A DNA stretch of 64,000 nt. It comes from Diadema setosum (Eukaryota; Echinodermata; Echinoidea; Diadematoida; Diadematidae). This document shows, piece by piece, positions 34,936 through 47,111 of the stretch. The stretch covers positions 35,164,385 through 35,228,384 of the forward strand of contig CM067075.1 of NCBI GenBank assembly GCA_033980235.1. Direction: 5' to 3'. The translations under genes and the position numbers were made by a program. The notes beneath the pieces are model-generated. The model was not told the origin of the DNA and did no database searches. It saw only the letters and a list, made by a program, of their open reading frames with translations. The first letter of the stretch is position 1. Each line of letters opens with the position of its first letter.

Positions 34936-35565
34936 ATGTTTCCTGCTAAACTTATTGTTAGTGTAGAAAAGAGAAGAAAAGTCTCGCATCATGTTAAGGA
35001 TGACAATGGAGAGGGAAGATTGGGCTCTATACCACCACGGATGACAAGGTATAGGTGGGCGACAAGTACAAAGACTCCCCTCGAAGGAGCAGACAAACAC
35101 ATTCTCATTTCTATTCTCTTTTCATGCCATCAGTCAACATGCACTGTTGAAAATCGTTGTTCAATTCATTGGCAGATAAATTGTGTACATTAATAATTCC
35201 GACATTAAAAGCATTATGATGAGAAATGTAAACAGTATGTGCGAATGCTTTTACATTGTATTTTCGTGCTAAATTTATTTGTTAGTGGGGAAAAGAAAAG
35301 AAAGGTTCCGGCTCATAAGAAATGTTAAGGGTAACAATGGGGAGGGAAGTTCCTGCTCTATACCACAAAGGATGGCAAGGTCGAGGTGGGCGAGAAGTAC
35401 AAAGACTTCCCCTCTAAGGAACAGACAAACATACATGATTATTTTCTATTCTCTTTTTCACGCTATCTTAAGATCTGACAAACGATTCATTCATTGTTTT
35501 TCCTCAGTCAACCAAACATTAGGTATTTGGCAGTCTGGTACGTTTACCAAACCTCTTTCGTAAGA
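34936..35565. repeat. diverged tandem duplication (~340-bp unit)
   Basis: 34936-35210 and 35270-35565 align along their length (ctaaa.ttattgttagtg, gttaaggatgacaatggaga / gttaagggtaacaatgggga, gtacaaagacttcccct, cagacaaaca). The copies differ by many substitutions and small indels. Each has an open frame in the same register (NGEG...SIP.RM.R.RW..STKT), so the possibility of a duplicated exon was considered. I see no flanking splice pairs and no family. Confidence 0.6.
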
Positions 35566-36006
35566 CTACATGGTCACGTGTTACTACCACAGACTTCTGA
35601 TTCTGATGTAATAATATACAAAGGGTTAACTGCCCAACCATCATTATAACAGCATTCTGTGCTGCAATTTTTGGACCTTGCTTGGTAAGAAGACGGCAGA
35701 AGTCATCTTATGAAACTCTGATAAAGCCGTTCTCCATTTTTGATTTTTTATAAAAAAAAAATTGTTAGCAGAACGAAACAAAAGTCTAAATCCACAACCT
35801 CGGGATTTTGAATCTCATATAATACACATTAACACAATCATACATAATGTAAAACCACACACATTACGTATATCATAGATGAATACGATAAAACCCCAAA
35901 ACATGTGTTTGTCCCACTTCTTCTGCTTGCTTGTGGTCTTGCTGATCTGTCGTCTCGCGTCATGTGCAGTGAAGGCTGCCTCTTTCAGACGGGTGATCTA
36001 TCTCTT

Positions 36007-36410
36007 GCTCTACTTCCACTTCGTCCAATAGCCGTTTAGTCTCAAACAACATGATCTAATCCCGTTTCGTACACACCCACTTCGTCTACTGAACATTATT
36101 TTAGTCCACTTGCCACTTTGCCTAATTACCAGTTGGCCTACTTCCTGATGGGCTATGCCAATTTCGTCTAATACCCACAGTTTATCAGACCAAATGGAAA
36201 AAAAAAAATCCCAAGGAGACAACATTGCGATTACACCATCTGGTTATTAGACAAAATGATAATTAACCGAACTGGGCATAGACCAAGTGAGGATTAGACC
36301 AAACGAGCATTAGACGAAATTGACAGTAGAACAAATGAGTTTAGCCGTAATGGTGTTTGACGAAATAGACCATCTGATATTAGACCAAGTGGCAATAATA
36401 AACCTTTCAG
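36007..36410. repeat. inverted minisatellite, ATTAGACNAAATGG type
   Basis: 36010-36180 contains units of the form 'cacttcgtctaatacc'. From 36240 to 36400 the reverse complement appears (ggcattagacgaaatg type). The whole is a foldback made of 16-20-bp imperfect repeats with no coding content. Confidence 0.55.
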
Positions 36411-36925
36411 CCAGAACCTGGCAGCAGGGATGAGGCTGCGGAGGGATCCGTCCTTCTGCCAGTCTGCCATGTGACTTTTCCCCACTCTTTTGTACTCTGA
36501 TTTCTCAGTGAAAGTGTATATTTTCTCGAACGATGATTGTAAACACGTCAATACCTATGAACTTTCAATCGTTTGGGATCGGGCACAAACGAGCCGTGAA
36601 CAAAAAGAAGCATTGGCTTGCGCTAGCCTTTCACTTTAATCGGCACGCATAAAAATAAGATAACATACCAAACCCTCCATGTTTGTTCAAATACGAGCAG
36701 TGTTCGCTCACGCGTAACAACTGTATTGCTGAAATTTTAATTAAGCAATTATGAGCAGCTCCGCACAAAACAAAAGCAAACAATAAACAAGAAGAAAATG
36801 TTGACACGGTTTGCTTTTTAGACTACAGCATTGTTGACGTCACTGAACGAGGTGCGTTCTTTCTGTCGTCAGTTAGGTATCTCATTAAATATTAACAAAA
36901 TAGTTTGTTTGTTTGTTTGTTTGTT

Positions 36926-37500
36926 TTAAATTGAGGGAGGTAAATTCAAAAGTCTTGACTTACTTAAGTCGGGTAGTATCCCCGAAATCCATTGATGATG
37001 TCCCCCCAGTGCTCTCTGTTCTATACTATTAAACTCCCTATGTCCTTCGTGTCTTAGAGTCCAGTACGTGTGTCGAGGCCGTCCGTGCATAGGTCTCCCA
37101 TGAAGTGGTTCCCATAACTGAACGCAGTGTAAGCTCACTGACGGGGTGTTGTTGGGCATGCTCAACAAGCCTTAGCCTCCTCCGTGCTACTTTGCGGCTG
37201 ACTTTTGGTAAAGTCCCATAAAGTTCTGAGTTGGTAGTCCTCGTCATACAGTCCTACTCGTTGATGTCGAGCCATACTGAGCATCCTTGTTTAACAGCCA
37301 GCTAAGATCTTAGTGAGTCGTTTAGTCATTGTCAAAGTTTCGCACCCATACACCAGTACTGACTCAGCTTTCAGCTGTGGCAATGACAAGACGAACTTTA
37401 AAGTTCTTCCGCAGATTTGATTTCCATACAGCCCTTAAGCTATGACATGCTGTTCATGCTTTTCTCTTCCTTATGGCTATCCTCTTCATAGTGTTTTTTT
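36926..37500 (-). mobile_element. decayed LINE, 3' part of the RT ORF
   Basis: Minus-strand reading through shifting frames gives AESVLVYGCETLTMTKR (37320-37373), then ELYGTLPKVSRKVARRRLR and LRSVMGTTSW, then LWEPLHGRPMHGRPRHTYW. This is the post-palm C-terminal region of endonuclease-type LINEs (VLLYGSETW... LYG.LP.VS... RRLRL.GH... GRP...Y). It is broken by shifts and stops, and the catalytic RT is missing. Confidence 0.6.
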
Positions 37501-37663
37501 TTTATTTGTACTTTAGCTCCTAGATATAAGAAGTCATTCACTAGCTCTATTGGCTGCCCACCCATACTAGTGGGGCAGATATGTCAAAAAGATGCTCACA
37601 TCCGGCGGAAAGTATGAAATTTTGCATATAGGGGTATTTTGAGGCGCTGATTTCAAAAATTGC

Positions 37664-40600
37664 CGGATCCAAGAGATCTGACCACGGGGTCGGCCGCCAT
37701 TTTGAATTCCAATATGGCCGCCATCACAAAACAAATTCAAAGATCCCTATCTTCAGTTCTGAATGACCTGTGGCACCCAAATTTGGTACACATGAGCGTT
37801 TTGACACATTGAATTTAATGACAGATTGATTTGGAGTGTCTGACAAACATCGAATGGCCGCCACTTTGAATTCCAATATGGCCGCCTCGACGAAATATTC
37901 AAAATCCCTATTTCGAATTCTAAGTGGTTGAGTGACCCTGAAATTAGGTGTAAACAAGTATTTTAACATACTGAGTTAAAGTATTAACTGATGTCATGTG
38001 TCTGACAAACGCAATGTCTGCTATTTTGAATTCCAATGTGGCTACGAAGACAAACATCACGACTAACATTCACGGGCATGTCAAAAAGTGCAGCAAAAAG
38101 GAAGTATAATGCACCTTTCACTGACGTCACAATGTAAATACAGCAGCACTCTATGGCCCGTATTCTACTGTAGACCAAGGTTTAAACCCATTTTAGACTC
38201 ACCTATGGTTTAGCTAGACCCGAGGTTTAATTTTGTATTCTGCTAGCGAGGTTTAGTTAAACCCAAGTCTATTTCGGAATTCGGAATTCGGAATTCCGAA
38301 ATAGTCTTGGGTCAAGCCACCATGGTGCCCTCTATGGAAGAATAAATTCTCCCTCTCTGAGTACTTTTCTCTCCACAAATCCACTTACATTTATTATTGG
38401 CAGTGTATCAGCCACATGAGCGTGACTTTCTTGGATTTTGAATAGTTTTTACGGGTATTTATGTCGAATAAGGGCATGCTGTATTTTTGCTTGCGACGAC
38501 TCGTGAAGCACTGTGATTATACTGTACAGTTTGTGTACGTGTGCGACGCACATCACAGGATACATGGTAAGCGTCTAATAGCGTAGCGCTATTATATTCC
38601 TGGCTAGCTAGCTTTGAATGCTCAGTACCAGCAGATCCATCGCGCCGCGCCGGCCGGCGGCACGGTTGCTGTGTGCGCTGGATGGGACATGGCTTTTTAT
38701 GTCGATTGAATCGTGAATTCGGAATGGACTGGCAATTGATCAAACCAGGACTTTGAGGTAGGAAATTGAATAAAAGCTTTTCTCTTAAGATTGTCAGTTA
38801 ATAAAAATGGAAACCATTCTAAAATTTAGAAATAGATCTAGATCTACTATCAACCCTGTCTCGATATTAGAAGTAACGTTAGATTTTACCTACCGTACCA
38901 CACTAACCTAACTTTTAATAGATCTAACGGTAGTCATAACGTTACAATAATGTACTCTAGCTATTCGAATAGGTTCTACTAACGTTAGTAGGACCCTACT
39001 CCTACTAACTAGTCCTAACGTTAGTCCTACGATCGATCTAGGTTCTCGATCTAACAGAAACTATGCCAAATCGACCTCGGGCTCAACCCTCTAGTCCTAC
39101 ATTGAGTTCTTGGTCTAGTCTTCAGGTTATTTTCATCGTAAAGCTTATCTAGACTAACGTATTGGTACAGGTAGTATGGTAGGGGTCCAACCCACCGACC
39201 GGGTCCATAACGACCGGCCGCGCATTATAATGGCATTGCGCGTACAGAAAGAAAATGTACGCATGGGACTACGCGCAACGGTGTTCGATTCTTCACTGGG
39301 CTACGCTACCGAGTAAAATGTGGCGAAAACAACTAAGTATTCCCTCTAAATTACCGAAATTTAGCAAAATCGAATAAGGTTTATCGTGTAACTACATATA
39401 ACTAGGCCTACCTTTGCTGACTCGTTGTTAGATGTAGAGTATCCTTCCGTAATAAATTTGACGATTTTGACCGCAAAATTGTCACCGCCGCTTGTACGAT
39501 CGTGCACACACGTTACACATACACATGACATAAACATTTTGTCGCCCGCTACGACCGTACGACACTACGAGTTGATGCAGAAACGAGAAATGAATGTGAA
39601 AAAACAAACCGACTCATCTAATTTATTTCAATTACGATGAAAAGTTTCCTAATGAAAATCAAGTCAAATTCATCAAACGGTCCTTCAAAAGTAATATCGA
39701 AGGATTCAAAATATATTCAAATATTATTGGGGAAAAAAATTACGACTAGAAAAAACAGCAGCTTGTCGAAAAAACGCGTTTAAGTACGTATTGTCAATAG
39801 AGGGCGGGGTGGTCGGTCGATATGAGCCGGGCAACTGAGTGCGGAAAAAATGACACCCCACGCGTTCGAAGCCGCCATCTAGAGCGCGTACCTCAGATCG
39901 CATTTTCAGTGCGCGCTTGTGAATCCGGAGTATTTTCTCCACACGTGAGTAAAATGTCAGGCAAATTGTGTGATTTTTCACGTTTCTGTTGATAGAAAAA
40001 CGTTAGGTGTCCGATATTATGGACACCCAACCATACTAGGTAGTAGTATTGCTACCATTTAGATCTCGAGTCTCTTCTAAGTGTACAATTTGCTGCAAGT
40101 ACTATAGATCTAGTATGTAGTAGGCCTAGTAGGCGTATCTCCTGTGTACTCGCGTGTGGCCGGCAAGCTAGCTGCTGTATCCAGCCAGCCACTCCGTGTG
40201 CTGGTACCCTTACCAGTCATCGTTAGACTCGATTTAAACTCGAAATAAACCTCCTCCAGGGTAGGTTTAATTTAAACCCAATTTAGACCACAGCTGGACT
40301 TAGTAGAATACAAATTAAACCTGGGTTTAAACCTGGGTCTAAACTGGGGGTTTAAACTCAGGTTTAAACCCCAAAAACCCACTTTAGACCCAGGCGTGGG
40401 TTTAAACTCGGGTCTAAGTTTTTAGCAGAATACGGGCCTATCAGTTACAAACGCGCGCTCAATCAGGTAGCCTAATTTACAAACCCGAGATAGAGATTTT
40501 CAACACTCCAACATGGCAAATATGTATAAAATTTCAAATTGGCTGCCGTGCAGCTTGTCAGACATATCAAATAAGTCTGTTATTGAAGTCATCATATCAC

Positions 40601-40724
40601 CATGCTTTTATATATCAAATTCCAATGGCTAATGTCATTCAGAACTGAAGATAGGGATCTTTGACGGCGGCCATATTGGAATTCAAAATGGCGGCCGACC
40701 CCGTGGCCAGATCTCTTGGATCCG
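37664..40724. mobile_element. outer foldback element containing a nested one
   Basis: 37664-37770 and 40634-40724 are inverted arms (CGGATCCAAGAGATCTG..., TTTTGAATTCCAATATGGCC, ATCCCTATCTTCAGTTCTGA). Inside the left part the 'ttgaattccaatatggccgcc' module repeats about every 160 bp (about 37705, 37868 and 38025). The element at 38155-40438 is inserted between the arms. No gene was found inside. Confidence 0.65.
38155..40438. mobile_element. TIR element (GGCCCGTATTCT ends, TAT duplication)
   Basis: Left end GGCCCGTATTCT (38155) and right end AGAATACGGGCC (to 40438). TAT follows the right end and precedes the left, consistent with a 3-bp target duplication. Subterminal sequence at both ends is built of repeated 'gtttaaaccc'/'gggtttaaac' motifs. 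The interior (2.2 kb) has no recognisable transposase. Harbinger-like membership is a guess from the 3-bp duplication and terminus. Confidence 0.6.
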
Positions 40725-41166
40725 AACTAAAACATGTTTTAGTTCGGTGGGGCCGCCCACCGGGGCCGCCATAGCTCACTTAACAATGGCGGACTTTGCG
40801 TACTATGTATACATTTCTACAGCGCGTATTACGCGAACTTCTGAACTTTTACGCGAGTACGCACTTGATTTTGGCTGCTCCTCGGTTGCTCGTTTGCTAG
40901 CGTGTTAGCACGAAGGGTGAGCCTACCGTTGTACCGCCTCGTTGTCATCCAATGCTCCCCTTGCGCTCACAAAACAATAGTACAGGGCGTATGAAGACTC
41001 CGCACTCTAGCAGTTACTGGGGAAAATCTCTTTCGTTGCTTCCAAGCGTAATCTACAGCTACTTTTCAGCACGACGCAGGGGAGAGGAGAACGTCCAGCG
41101 CACTCGTCTCAAACGTCCGCGCGTGAAACCTCCGCATCCTTATTCACTGTTTGTCACCAGGGCAAT
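40725..41166. other. non-coding, GC-richer stretch
   Basis: A small palindrome 'actaaaacatgttttagt' (40726-40743) sits at the right edge of the foldback. The rest could be a promoter/5'UTR for the signal-peptide-like frame that follows, but no core element is evident. Confidence 0.3.
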
Positions 41167-41229
41167 ATGTCGTCTGCAAACTCTGTGTCTGTTACTTTCT
41201 TGGCCTTGACTCTCCTGTTCCGTGCTGGT
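41167..41229 (+). CDS. possible first exon encoding a signal peptide
   Basis: ATG at 41167 opens MSSANSVSVTFLALTLLFRA, a polar start plus hydrophobic core typical of a secretory signal peptide. A GT-bearing donor candidate lies at gctg|gtgtca or tcaaa|gtaaaa. Without splicing the frame ends at a TGA 30 codons in. No downstream exon was identified, so this rests on the leader-like sequence only. Confidence 0.22.
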
Positions 41230-42189
41230 GTCAAAGTAAAATTCAAAAGTATAATATGAAGATCACTACTAAATAGGCCTACAGTTGAATCTGACATTGT
41301 TTAAGGGAATTCCTTAAATCCGGACAGTATATTTTGTTGCCATTTTCCAACTAGTGTAAGAAATACCTATTGAAATGTCATTTAATGAGGGCATTGTGCT
41401 TTGTATCATATCCCCTGGTCTGCTGGTGACGTCATTTATGACATGATTTATAGGTGTGATTAAATGGATATGCCGTAATACGTCATTCGTGACGGCATTC
41501 AGGGTCTAATATCATTCTGAGGTTCTTGAACACAGATATAGGGAAGTATATTATAATGCCTCTGCAGAGCTAACACTGAGAACAGGGAGGTGTTACAGAG
41601 ATGGAGTGGCAACTCTTCGTAATTCATGCAAACACATATTTGGGTTCAAGGCGTTACAATGGGATGTCTAGCATTCCCATTACGCTTTGAAGTCATGCTC
41701 GGCACCGCTCTGGTTTGCAAGACGAAGTTCGGAGACGAAGAACGCATTTCACCTTTCGTTGAATTACAAGTTTTATTCACCGTAAAATTTTAAATGAAAT
41801 ACTCGAATTGATTTAGAATAGTTTAGGAAAGAATTAAATATTATAAACATGTATTTCTAGTTTCTTCGTTTAATGCGCAAATCAAAATGAAATGAAAATT
41901 AGGCCCTCTTAAAAACCTAATATTTTTCTATAATGCGCATATATATTTATGCATGTTAGTTTTTTTATCTTTTAATCTGGGATATGTTGATCTTTCAAAT
42001 ACAGTACTCCGCTAAAGCGTATTCCAGCGTGCTTTTAAACTATTTGCTGTTAAAATTGTTAGTTTTACACTGCATTTTGGTTCGCTGCTCCAATTCAATT
42101 TACACAAATTCATTGTTGCTATCACATTGAAAGAGAGAGCGAATTGCAGTAGGGGCAAGAATTTCTAGATGTGAGAGCGCTAGTCCCGA
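41230..42189. other. non-coding stretch
   Basis: AT-rich, with no recognised feature. It includes 'gacgtcattcgtgacggcat'-like CRE-type sequence near 41429-41500, unassigned. Confidence 0.35.
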
Positions 42190-42339
42190 TTATTGATGCT
42201 CTCTTTTGTCAAAGCACATGGGTAACACCTGTAGTTGAACGCATAACTTCTCGGCGGCGCCGCGCATGACTTCAAAGGAGAGCAGTAGTTGCCTCTCCTT
42301 CTCTAGCACCTCCCTGCTGAGAACGTCTATAGGTCCTAT
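42190..42339 (-). pseudogene. coiled-coil-like C-terminal fragment
   Basis: The minus-strand frame ends DVLSREVLEKERQLLLSFEV, then MRGAAEKLCVQLQVL... and a stop. It has heptad-like leucines and charged residues, as in the C-terminal coiled coils of Myb/SANT-like proteins carried by transposons. The upstream part of the frame (GGGG, HRSNGAAH) looks non-coding. Low confidence; no flanking exon was seen. Confidence 0.25.
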
Positions 42340-42752
42340 TGACCGATTCTGTGACGCGCTATGTGTATTTTTGGCATGGGCAGCGCCATTACTGCGGTGT
42401 ATCATCCGACCCCCCCCCCCCTCCTCTCTCCCCACCCCTCTTACGCGCGCAGAATGAAAAACTGATGCATGGTTGTTTTAGCCAATGGGCATCTCGTACT
42501 GAGTGCGCGAATGCTTGCTTAGTGCGCGAACCTTTGTTACAAGTGCGTGTAAACATGTTGCCCGTGGGGTGGGGGAGAGCAGAGGGGGTCGGCTGAGACA
42601 CCGCAATTTGAGCTCATGGCTGCGCCCAGTGCCATAAAATGTCTGCTGCCCTCAACGAACCCGAATCGGTCAATACAGTAACGTGCATACCGCGTACGCT
42701 TGACATGGTACTCAGCTCACTGTGTGATGACTGAATACGATCCGATAACTCA

Positions 42753-43517
42753 GGGGCCGTATTCTGAGAGCTAATTAAGTGTCTGATTAGCACTTAATTA
42801 CCGAATTGGTATTCTGAGAGCATGATTAAGTAGGGGGTATATTAACTACCATAGCAACAAGCGTTTTGGCGGGAAGGACTTACGCGTTTGCGCGTATCAA
42901 TGCGCGTGCACCTCTGAGAGGACTTAATCACAGAGTTAATTACGAATCGGTATTCTGAGGGTGTAATTAAGTATGAAAGTTAATGGAAAACTTAATGATA
43001 CCAAAGAGTGTCATTAACTACTCCGATATCACGCAATACATCGTGTTTTCTCTGCCACAACGATGCTTACCGTCTTCGGTAACCGAGGAGCGGTTGAATG
43101 TTGTTATCGTGGTATCCGTAGAATTCAGAGAAAAAAAGAAATATAGCCGATCTTCGAGGAATTTTGTCATTTTATGTGAGCAAAGAGGTTGAGATCTTCG
43201 CGTGCGTAGGTGAGGGGTTGTAATCAAATACCGGAGTGTGCGCACGGAGCTCTTGGGTTGTAATTACAGGGGGCGTGGAGGAGCGCGCATTGAGGGCATA
43301 TTTGCGCGTGTAATCATCATTTTGGCTTCTAACAACGCGTCTGATTGGATGGAATAACAATTAGATGGGAGGGACCTAAGATAATTACAGGGGACTTAAT
43401 CATACCTTAATTACGTCCTCAGAATACCGATTTTGCCCATGATTAAGGGGTAATTAACTTCACGACTTAATCACGAAGTTAATTACAGACTTAATTACGA
43501 CCTCAGAATACCACCCC
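42753..43517. mobile_element. TIR element (GGGGCCGTATTCTGAG ends)
   Basis: GGGGCCGTATTCTGAG (42753-42768) pairs with CTCAGAATACCACCCC (43502-43517) with two mismatches. Subterminal 'ggtattctgag' and 'cttaattac' motifs repeat several times in inverted orientation at the two ends. The terminus resembles that of the 38155-40438 element. No transposase seen; the ORFs are short. Confidence 0.6.
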
Positions 43518-43541
43518 AGAACCTCTGCAAAGAAGCTCTCA

Positions 43542-44580
43542 TGTCACACCTTTCCGGTCAAGCTACGCGGGCTTGTTGCGAGTAGGGATTTTCCAGCAGG
43601 CAGGAGAATTTTCTGCGGGAGGACAAGAATATTTGCAAGTTTCGCACTTGTGTCTTACTTGCTAGACGCGTGCTACTCACCTTCTACTTGCGTGTATTCC
43701 GTGTGACCTGTGTGAGAGCTTTGAAACCGATCCGTTTATTGTTACGAGCGACTTACGGGTACTGTGAATTACCTGCGTTGGAGTTGCCTGCGAGGTGCTG
43801 CCGGTAAGGGTATCCTGCTGGTGTTCTGCGTTTACCTCTGTGGGCGAACCCCCGCGACTCACTCGGAACAAGTTTTGAGCATGCTCAAGGCCTTGTCATA
43901 CCGTATCTGGGGAAGTTTTGTGGGTTGACTTGCGGGGAAACAAATTCGCTACCCGGAGCTCTCCGCAGTTGGTCCGCACCTGACAGTACCTAGCGCGTAT
44001 CTTGCCCGTAGTTGCCCGGAGGTGCGCACGCAAGTCCAATTTACCCGCAGCCATGATTTGCGCATGAGGTCCAGGCAGAACGCCAGTAGGCATGGTAGGA
44101 GGCCCTTAGCGGCAGCACCTCGCAGGCAACTCCCACGCAGGTACTTCACAGTCCCCGTATGCGGCAAAGATAATAGGGAGCTTTAGATTTTAGACGCGCG
44201 GACGTTCAAAGAGAAAAAAACATGATCTGAGCGTGCGCAGTAACTTTATCCGCGCTACTGCGCACGCTCAGATCATGTTTTTTTTTTCTCTTTAAACGTC
44301 CGCGCGTCTAAAATCTAAAGCTCACTAATGACATTCTGTGGAACTTCTGCCATTCCTTCAGAGGAATTCTTTCGCTGAGTTGTCAGCCCCCACACGCCTT
44401 GCACGCAGGTAACACAGAATATCCGCAAGTAGAACTTAAGTAGAAACGCGTCCAGCAAGTAGGGCCTAAGACGCATGCAAAACTCGCCCAAATCCTTGTC
44501 CGCCCTCATAAATTGTATGGTATGCTGGAAAAATCCCCACGCGCAACAAACCCACGTAGCTTGCCCAGAAAGGTGTGACA
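43542..44580. mobile_element. TIR element (TGTCACACCTTTCCGG ends)
   Basis: TGTCACACCTTTCCGGTCAA (43542) and its counterpart ending CCAGAAAGGTGTGACA (44580) are terminal inverted repeats of about 27 bp. Interior blocks ('ttgcctgcgaggtgctgccg' at about 43785, inverted near 44105) also form internal inverted repeats. A hairpin at 44178-44323 is embedded. No protein recognised. Confidence 0.6.
44178..44323. repeat. near-perfect hairpin
   Basis: Arms 'gagctttagattttagacgc...' and its complement (ending ctaaagctc at 44323) pair over about 65 bp around a short centre (taactttatccgcgc). It may be a separate MITE inserted in the surrounding TIR element. Confidence 0.7.
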
Positions 44581-44699
44581 GAGCCTAAACATGGTTGCCT
44601 GTAAAAAGGATTTGCGTGCGCACCTCCGGGCGACTACGGGTGAGATACGTGCTAGGTGCTGTCATGTGCGGGTCATCTGCGGGGACCTCCAGGTAGTTA

Positions 44700-45258
44700 A
44701 AGGACAAGTTCACCTTTATAAACATAAGGATTGAGAGAATGCAGCAATATTAGTAGAACACATCAGTGAAAGTTTGAGGAAAATTGAACAATCGATGAAA
44801 AAGTTATGACTTTTTAAAATTTTTGTGTTGGAACCGCTGGATGAGGAGACTGCTACAGCTTGTGATGTCATATGAGTACAACAGTATAAAGAAAATGTAG
44901 AGAAAATTTGACATATTTTCACTTTTTTCGCGTAATAAAAGAGCAATTGACTTGCCTCTTTCTAAAGGCAGGGGTAATAATATTCCCCATAGTATGTCGT
45001 TAACGAGTCAAGGGAATGTGTACTTTTTTCAAAAGATGAAATTTTATGAAAATCTCTTTATATTTTCCTTATATTGTTGTACGCATGTGACACCATCAAC
45101 TGCAGTAGTCTTCTCATCCAGTGGTTACTGCACAAAAACTTCAAAAATTCATAATTTTTGAACGGATTGTCCGATTTTCCTCAAACTTTCAATGATGTGT
45201 TCTACTAATATTGCTACATTCTCTCAATCCTTATGTTTATGAAGGTGAACTTGTCCTT
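44700..45258. mobile_element. palindromic element (AAGGACAAGTTCACCTT ends)
   Basis: AAGGACAAGTTCACCTT (44700) and its reverse complement (to 45258) bound two long imperfect inverted arms of about 240 bp sharing 'ataaggattgagagaatg', 'tagtagaacacatca' and 'ctggatgaggagac'. It is inserted inside a second 'gtgtgaca'-type repeat (44581-45312). A one-armed relative lies at 63600-63870. Confidence 0.65.
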
Positions 45259-46027
45259 CAGTCTTGTTCTTCGCAAGTCGCACGCAAGGCTTGCCCGGAA
45301 AGGTGTGACACGACCTTTAAAGGTAGGGGATACCTTTTACAGACCTCCCAAAATGTAGCAAAACATTAAATATGAACCAGGGGACTTGTTTAGGCCACTG
45401 CTGAGAAATTTGAAAGTTAACAGTTATCTACAATTTGAATAATGCACAAAACTCAACTACTCAGTAGTTCTGTGTGTCAGCCACACTTAAGCCTTTTTGT
45501 TGCAGTCTTCTGTATCTTTTATCTATAAACACAAATCTTAAAGTATAAGAGCTGATGTAATAACATATAGAGTGTGTGGCAAGAATGTATATAGAAATGT
45601 TTGTAAGTTTTGATGAACTTTCTTCACAAAATATACATGATGGACACACATGCAGTGCATGGGTCTGCAAAGGTAGCCTAGTAATGTACTGGAATTTACG
45701 GTGAGCCCCGAAAAAAATTCAATTCAAAATCTAACGGTCTATTAAAATGTACTAAATGTTACCTTCCACTTTCAATACTTTATGGGAGTTTCTAAAATGA
45801 TACTCTCTTCAACATACCACTGTATTTATACAAATCTTCATTTAAGGCATGCAAATGGATTCCTCACCTTTAAAGCCCTGTCACACCTTTCCGGGCAAGC
45901 CCATATACCAGGATATACTTTGCATGTGCGTACATTTTACCCTTTACCATGAATTCAGACTAGCAGTGCCCAGGGCAATCCATCGTGAATTATTAATAAA
46001 GCATTCGCGTGTTGGAGAAACAGACCA
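45259..46027. other. fragments of the TGTCACACC element and non-coding DNA
   Basis: 'cttgcccggaaaggtgtgaca' at 45293-45312 and 'tgtcacacctttccgggcaa' at 45880-45899 are inverted ends of the same family as 43542-44580. The sequence between them holds no recognised gene. Confidence 0.5.
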
Positions 46028-46186
46028 GGGGCCTGTTGCATAAAAGTTACAATTATGGTAACTTTGCCATCCAATGGTAACTTCCATGGAATTCTTGATT
46101 TTGATTGGCTGTTGAGTATTGTTACCATGGTAGTTACCATTGGATGGCAAAGTTACCATAATTGTAACTTTTATGCAACGGGCCCC
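46028..46186. mobile_element. MITE (GGGGCCTGTTGCATAAAAG ends)
   Basis: Inverted arms of about 55 bp (GGGGCCTGTTGCATAAAAGT, then ...TTTGCCATCCAATGGTAACT) surround a roughly 50-bp centre. Arms are near-identical. No coding content. Confidence 0.75.
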
Positions 46187-47111
46187 AGAAGTCTAGTAAG
46201 CAGAGCTCTGAAAGGGCGGTATTCGTGGAATTTATGTCTATTATTCAGGGTCATTGTAAAGCTCACACTCGTATACACATCATTGGTTCCTGTGTAAACA
46301 TGGTAAAGTTCAATTTTGTACAGAGGCATAATACGCAGCACATTGAGTGTTAACCCAACCAGCTGTAGCTGTATCTTACTTTGAATATATCTATATATAT
46401 TGCATGATATCCGAGGTGGCGTGAGACCTCTAGAACAAGTATCCCTGTGAACCGCAAGTTCGAAAATTTTGAAAAAAAAAATCACATGATTTCAAGCCCA
46501 TTAAGTGCATGAAACGATTTTGTTTTTAAAACAAAGTTGAGGTGCACCGCTTTTCATTGACCACCACAGCATTCATCTCTTCAGTTCTGTTAAGTTTTAT
46601 TTCTGCATTTCATGTTCAATACAGAATAACAAGCAAGAAAGTGTTGACATAATCACATGAATTATAGACCTAAATCTACACAATGTATGTAAATCGCAGG
46701 AAAAATGTATAAAGTAAACATACAACGTAATATTACGGAAGGAGGGAACTCCTGATGGGGCAACAACATGTCACACATTCTGACACCAAAACAACCACTG
46801 GGAAATCAAACTTAAAATAACGAAAACTTCATTCTTCCCTCTCCTCCTCAGACGGCATGGTCCCAGCCTCGAGACATCTTGTCTTCCACCGTGGGCCGAA
46901 CAGCCACACCCACTTTGTACCAACATGCATATTCATGACGGTAATATCATATTGAATGTGCAATAGCAGAGAAACCATTTCAAATATAATTTCGATAAAA
47001 TACGTAGAAAAGCAGGAAACCATCTTCATAAGAATAATATTATTATTTTATTATCCCGACTAGGAAGATAACCCCGTGTAATGTTACGGCATTAGTTAAT
47101 AGTGTATATTA
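46187..47111. other. non-coding stretch
   Basis: Nothing secure. Two overlapping minus-strand frames at 46833-46930 (one ending HVGTKWVWLFGPRW..., the other VGVAVRPTVEDKMSRG) look mildly coding-like but have no splice partners. Confidence 0.35.

Noticed and set aside
46829..47029. Minus-strand frame ending in GTMPSEEEREE
   Set aside because: Two frames look equally coding-like over the same 100 bp and no splice partners were found.
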